Shown here in pieces: positions 62,158-64,000 of a stretch of 64,000 nt of DNA. The DNA is from UBA6059 sp040219045 (GTDB lineage Bacteria; Bacteroidota; Bacteroidia; Cytophagales; Cyclobacteriaceae). Both the position numbers and the translations under genes were made by a program. Position 1 is the stretch's first letter, and each line of letters begins with the position of its first letter. The notes beneath the pieces are model-generated. The model was not told the origin of the DNA. It did not search any database and saw nothing but the letters and a program-made list of their open reading frames with translations. The stretch is from assembly GCA_965229505.1 (NCBI GenBank), contig OZ245881.1, positions 868,001 to 932,000 on the forward strand. The letters run 5' to 3'.

Positions 62158-62964
62158 ATGAAATCAAACGCACCGATTGGCATCTTTGATAGTGGTATAG
62201 GAGGACTCACAGTAGCACGAGCGGTCAAGGCACTATTACCTGAGGAGCAGTTGATTTATTTCGGGGATACAGCGCATCTACCATATGGGGACAAATCCAC
62301 TGCGGCTATCCAGGCCTATTCTGTTAAGATCACTGACTTCCTGCTATCCAAGGGATGTAAAGTGGTGTTGATTGCATGCAACTCTGCTTCAGCAGCCGCC
62401 TATGACCTGGTCAAAGAATACGCTGGCTCAAAAGCACAGGTATTCAACGTAATCGACCCGGTTGTAGGCTTCATCAGAGAGCAATATCAAACGGAGCGCA
62501 TCGGGTTGATTGGCACTAAGCAAACGGTCAACTCCGGGGTATACGCCAACAAGATCAAAGCACTCGGTAGTAAGGTGGAGTTCCGCTCCCTTGCCACGCC
62601 ATTGCTCGTACCGTTAATAGAGGAAGGGTTTGTCAACAATGAGATCAGCCACGGCATTATTAAGCAATACCTGGAAGACCCAGAGTTAGAGAACATCTCC
62701 TCTCTTATACTTGGCTGTACCCACTATCCAATCATCAAGCAGGAAATTGAAGCATTACTGGGAAGTAAAGTCACAGTGATCGACTCTGCCGAAACAGTAG
62801 CTAAGGCACTCAAAGGCTTTCTGGACTTCCATCAGCTTACAGCCAAATCAAGACTTGGTGAAGACCAGTTTTATGTCTCAGATTTTACACCCGCTTTCGA
62901 GTCCACAACCAAGACATTTTTCGGTGAAAAGGTGGCCTTAGACAACTATCGGCTCTGGGAATAA
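62158..62964 (+). CDS. murI: Glutamate racemase
   Basis: A 268-residue cytosolic enzyme that interconverts L- and D-glutamate, supplying D-Glu for peptidoglycan. Family motifs are complete. GIFDSGIGGL carries the catalytic-site Asp11 and Ser12, ACNSASAAA carries Cys74, and GCTHYPI carries Cys187 as the opposing catalytic base, followed by His189. The ATG at 62158 is preferred to an in-frame TTG at 62092, which would require translation through a terminator hairpin. The only sequence between the terminator and the start is 24 nt, including a partial promoter box, GATATTTG (62147-62154). Expression may therefore depend on terminator readthrough. nuoH follows after a short inverted-repeat element. 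Confidence 0.97.
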   Translation: MKSNAPIGIFDSGIGGLTVARAVKALLPEEQLIYFGDTAHLPYGDKSTAAIQAYSVKITDFLLSKGCKVVLIACNSASAAAYDLVKEYAGSKAQVFNVIDPVVGFIREQYQTERIGLIGTKQTVNSGVYANKIKALGSKVEFRSLATPLLVPLIEEGFVNNEISHGIIKQYLEDPELENISSLILGCTHYPIIKQEIEALLGSKVTVIDSAETVAKALKGFLDFHQLTAKSRLGEDQFYVSDFTPAFESTTKTFFGEKVALDNYRLWE

Positions 62965-62978
62965 CTGATCAGGTCTCC

Positions 62979-63145
62979 TAAACCAAAAGTCAAAAAAATA
63001 TGTCATGTTGTAGAGCAGCGGAGACATCTCCCTACGAAAGCTCTACAGCTCCTTCCAAACTCCGTTAAATAGATAAGAAGGTTTCCTGTCCGTCCGGCAG
63101 GCTCACGGAGGTTCGAAAAGACATATTTTTTTGGCTTTTGGTTTA
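62979..63145. mobile_element. 167-bp MITE-like element with 26-bp terminal inverted repeats
   Basis: The left end, 62979-63004 (starting TAAACCAAAAG), is the reverse complement of 63120-63145 with one mismatch in 26. The interior holds a smaller inverted repeat (GTAGAGC / GCTCTAC, 63010-63046) and no coding frame. It lies 14 bp after the murI stop. The size and ends suggest a miniature inverted-repeat element or a repeat-derived hairpin. Target-site duplication is not evident. Confidence 0.72.
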
Positions 63146-63258
63146 TCCAGCTACAAATACGAGTGGATGATAAACAGACTTGCCCGATTTTATGTTGATA
63201 CATAAATCCGTAATATTGCCAGACGGCATTACATGCGTCAATACGTGGGTCTTTTTAC

Positions 63259-64000
63259 ATGTACACATTCCTTTTTTATCTTCCTTTTCTGCTCCTATTC
63301 GTCGTTTTTGCGGTGTACGCAGAGCGTAAGGTATCCGCCTTTGTGCAGGACAGAATGGGTCCCATGGAGGTAGGATATTATGGTCTGTTGCAGACCATCG
63401 CCGACCTGCTAAAAATGCTACAGAAGGAAGATGTCGTACCCAAGGCTGCTGATCGACATCTTTTCCAGCTCGCACCTCTGCTCATCTTCGCGGCTGTTTT
63501 CACAGGTTTTGCCGTACTCCCGATTACATCGGGAGCAACAGGAGCAGGTGTAGAAACAGGAGTCTACTTCCTGCTGGCTATCGTATCGTTGGACGTGCTT
63601 GGCATCCTCATCGCCGGCTGGAGCTCCAACAATAAATTTGCGCTCTTCGGAGCAATGCGATCTATCGCCCAAATGATCTCCTATGAGGTACCGCTCGGCC
63701 TGAGCGTCATCGGAGCAATCATGATCAGCCAGACATTAGACTTGCAAGAGATGTCCTTCCAGCAAGGTATATTGAGCGATAGCCCCAACTACCTACTCGG
63801 AATCAAATCGCTCGGTGTAGACACCACGAAGATTGGAGGCATCCTGACATGGAACATTTTCAGAGCGCCATTTCTTCTGCCGATGTTTGTGATCTTCTTT
63901 ATCTCATCCCTGGCAGAGTCTAACCGTACGCCTTTTGACCTACCGGAATCGGAATCGGAGCTCATTGGTGGCTTTCACACCGAATACCCAGGCTTTCGTT
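63259..64000 (+). CDS. nuoH: NADH-quinone oxidoreductase subunit H (partial, C-terminus beyond window)
   Basis: NuoH is the membrane subunit of respiratory complex I that lines the quinone-access tunnel and joins the hydrophilic arm to the proton-pumping arm. The frame from ATG 63259 opens with a hydrophobic helix and the family hallmark YAERKVSAFVQDRMGPMEVG. The blocks GLLQTIADLLKMLQKED, RSIAQMISYEVPLGLS and SSLAESNRTPFDLPE follow, the last being the highly conserved quinone-site loop. About 247 residues are visible and the frame is open at the window edge; a full NuoH is about 330-350. A nuo operon is expected to continue to the right. Confidence 0.96.
   Translation, partial: MYTFLFYLPFLLLFVVFAVYAERKVSAFVQDRMGPMEVGYYGLLQTIADLLKMLQKEDVVPKAADRHLFQLAPLLIFAAVFTGFAVLPITSGATGAGVETGVYFLLAIVSLDVLGILIAGWSSNNKFALFGAMRSIAQMISYEVPLGLSVIGAIMISQTLDLQEMSFQQGILSDSPNYLLGIKSLGVDTTKIGGILTWNIFRAPFLLPMFVIFFISSLAESNRTPFDLPESESELIGGFHTEYPGFR

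Larger units (their letters stand above)
2341..63948. repeat. Dispersed decamer TTCCGGTAGG, 18 exact copies
   Basis: Exact copies reading TTCCGGTAGG on the plus strand start at 2341, 3547, 7625, 7979, 13219, 18008, 24238, 28605, 35120 and 41865. Copies reading CCTACCGGAA start at 3651, 18389, 19160, 20310, 37132, 48926, 52821 and 63939. One-mismatch copies include 5581, 5917, 8708, 38813, 42612, 46224, 51295, 52953 and 54262. One-base-insertion forms (CCTACCGGGAA) are at 39257, 40550 and 43686. All but 2341 and 51295 lie inside genes. Confidence 0.93.

Noticed and set aside
2341..63948. Peptide-level explanation (recurrent Leu-Pro-Glu) for the decamer
   Set aside because: The word is read in different frames and on either strand, giving different peptides, and one exact copy is intergenic.
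1..64000. tRNA or rRNA genes, prophage, integrative element, replication origin
   Set aside because: No cloverleaf or rRNA segments, phage genes, integrase or dnaA-box cluster were recognised by reading. A dedicated scan was not possible.

Overview
The window reads as chromosomal DNA of a Bacteroidota bacterium, most likely a marine Cytophagales-type gliding bacterium. The evidence is two giant surface proteins carrying type IX secretion (T9SS) C-terminal sorting domains, a PorP/SprF plus OmpA partner pair, several lipoproteins and envelope hydrolases, promoters close to the Bacteroidota pattern TTTG-N18-21-TANNTTTG, and many palindromic intergenic repeats. No tRNA, rRNA, integrase, transposase or CRISPR array was seen. 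The genus cannot be fixed from this sequence alone.

Layout. 1-2.3 kb: a GH32 fructan-hydrolase lipoprotein (cut by the window edge) diverges from a lipoprotein with a zinc-protease motif. 2.5-6.9 kb: a tight four-gene envelope operon ends in a leucine-rich-repeat (LRR) protein. 6.9-17.2 kb: a 3437-residue T9SS type A surface protein with seven plant-type LRR modules. 17.5-20.4 kb: 2-hydroxyacid dehydrogenase, DUF819 membrane protein and a Uma2-family nuclease-like protein. 20.5-23.5 kb: a secreted BNR/sialidase-type propeller. 23.7-37.6 kb: a minus-strand operon encoding a 3612-residue type B adhesin, a PorP/SprF protein and an OmpA/TPR protein. 37.9-46.1 kb: a 47-residue membrane peptide, M20 peptidase, second Uma2 protein, two paralogous amidohydrolases with a GNAT enzyme, an HTTM membrane protein and an LpxL-like acyltransferase. 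46.1-49.7 kb: PAP2 phosphatase, an exported peptide-deformylase/SnoaL fusion, a small exported helical protein and a membrane LytTR regulator. 50.4-51.3 kb: a gene-free repeat island. 51.4-57.3 kb: DUF6624, AraC regulator, lipocalin-like protein, an interrupted hydrolase-TPR gene, a SecA-like fragment, a DUF4287/DUF5655 protein and a small membrane protein. 57.4-64 kb: tricorn-like protease, class C beta-lactamase-like lipoprotein, murI and the start of nuoH.

How the genes fit together. Most products act at or beyond the cell envelope. The 37.6-23.7 kb operon is best read as a secreted adhesin with its outer-membrane partner and a peptidoglycan-anchored OmpA protein. The 2.5-6.9 kb operon looks like an uncharacterised periplasmic or surface assembly whose members share a related N-terminal fold.

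The strongest unexplained signal is not a gene. The decamer TTCCGGTAGG (or its complement) occurs exactly 18 times in 64 kb, where about 0.12 would be expected by chance. It occurs on both strands, mostly inside genes and in several reading frames, which resembles a DNA uptake sequence or another genome-wide recognition word. Other notable points are a nine-unit array with a strict 20-21 bp period, an exported deformylase fusion, an amidohydrolase paralog that has lost metal ligands, a motor-less SecA-like protein, nine 366-bp in-frame repeats, and a hydrolase cut from its TPR tail by one stop codon.
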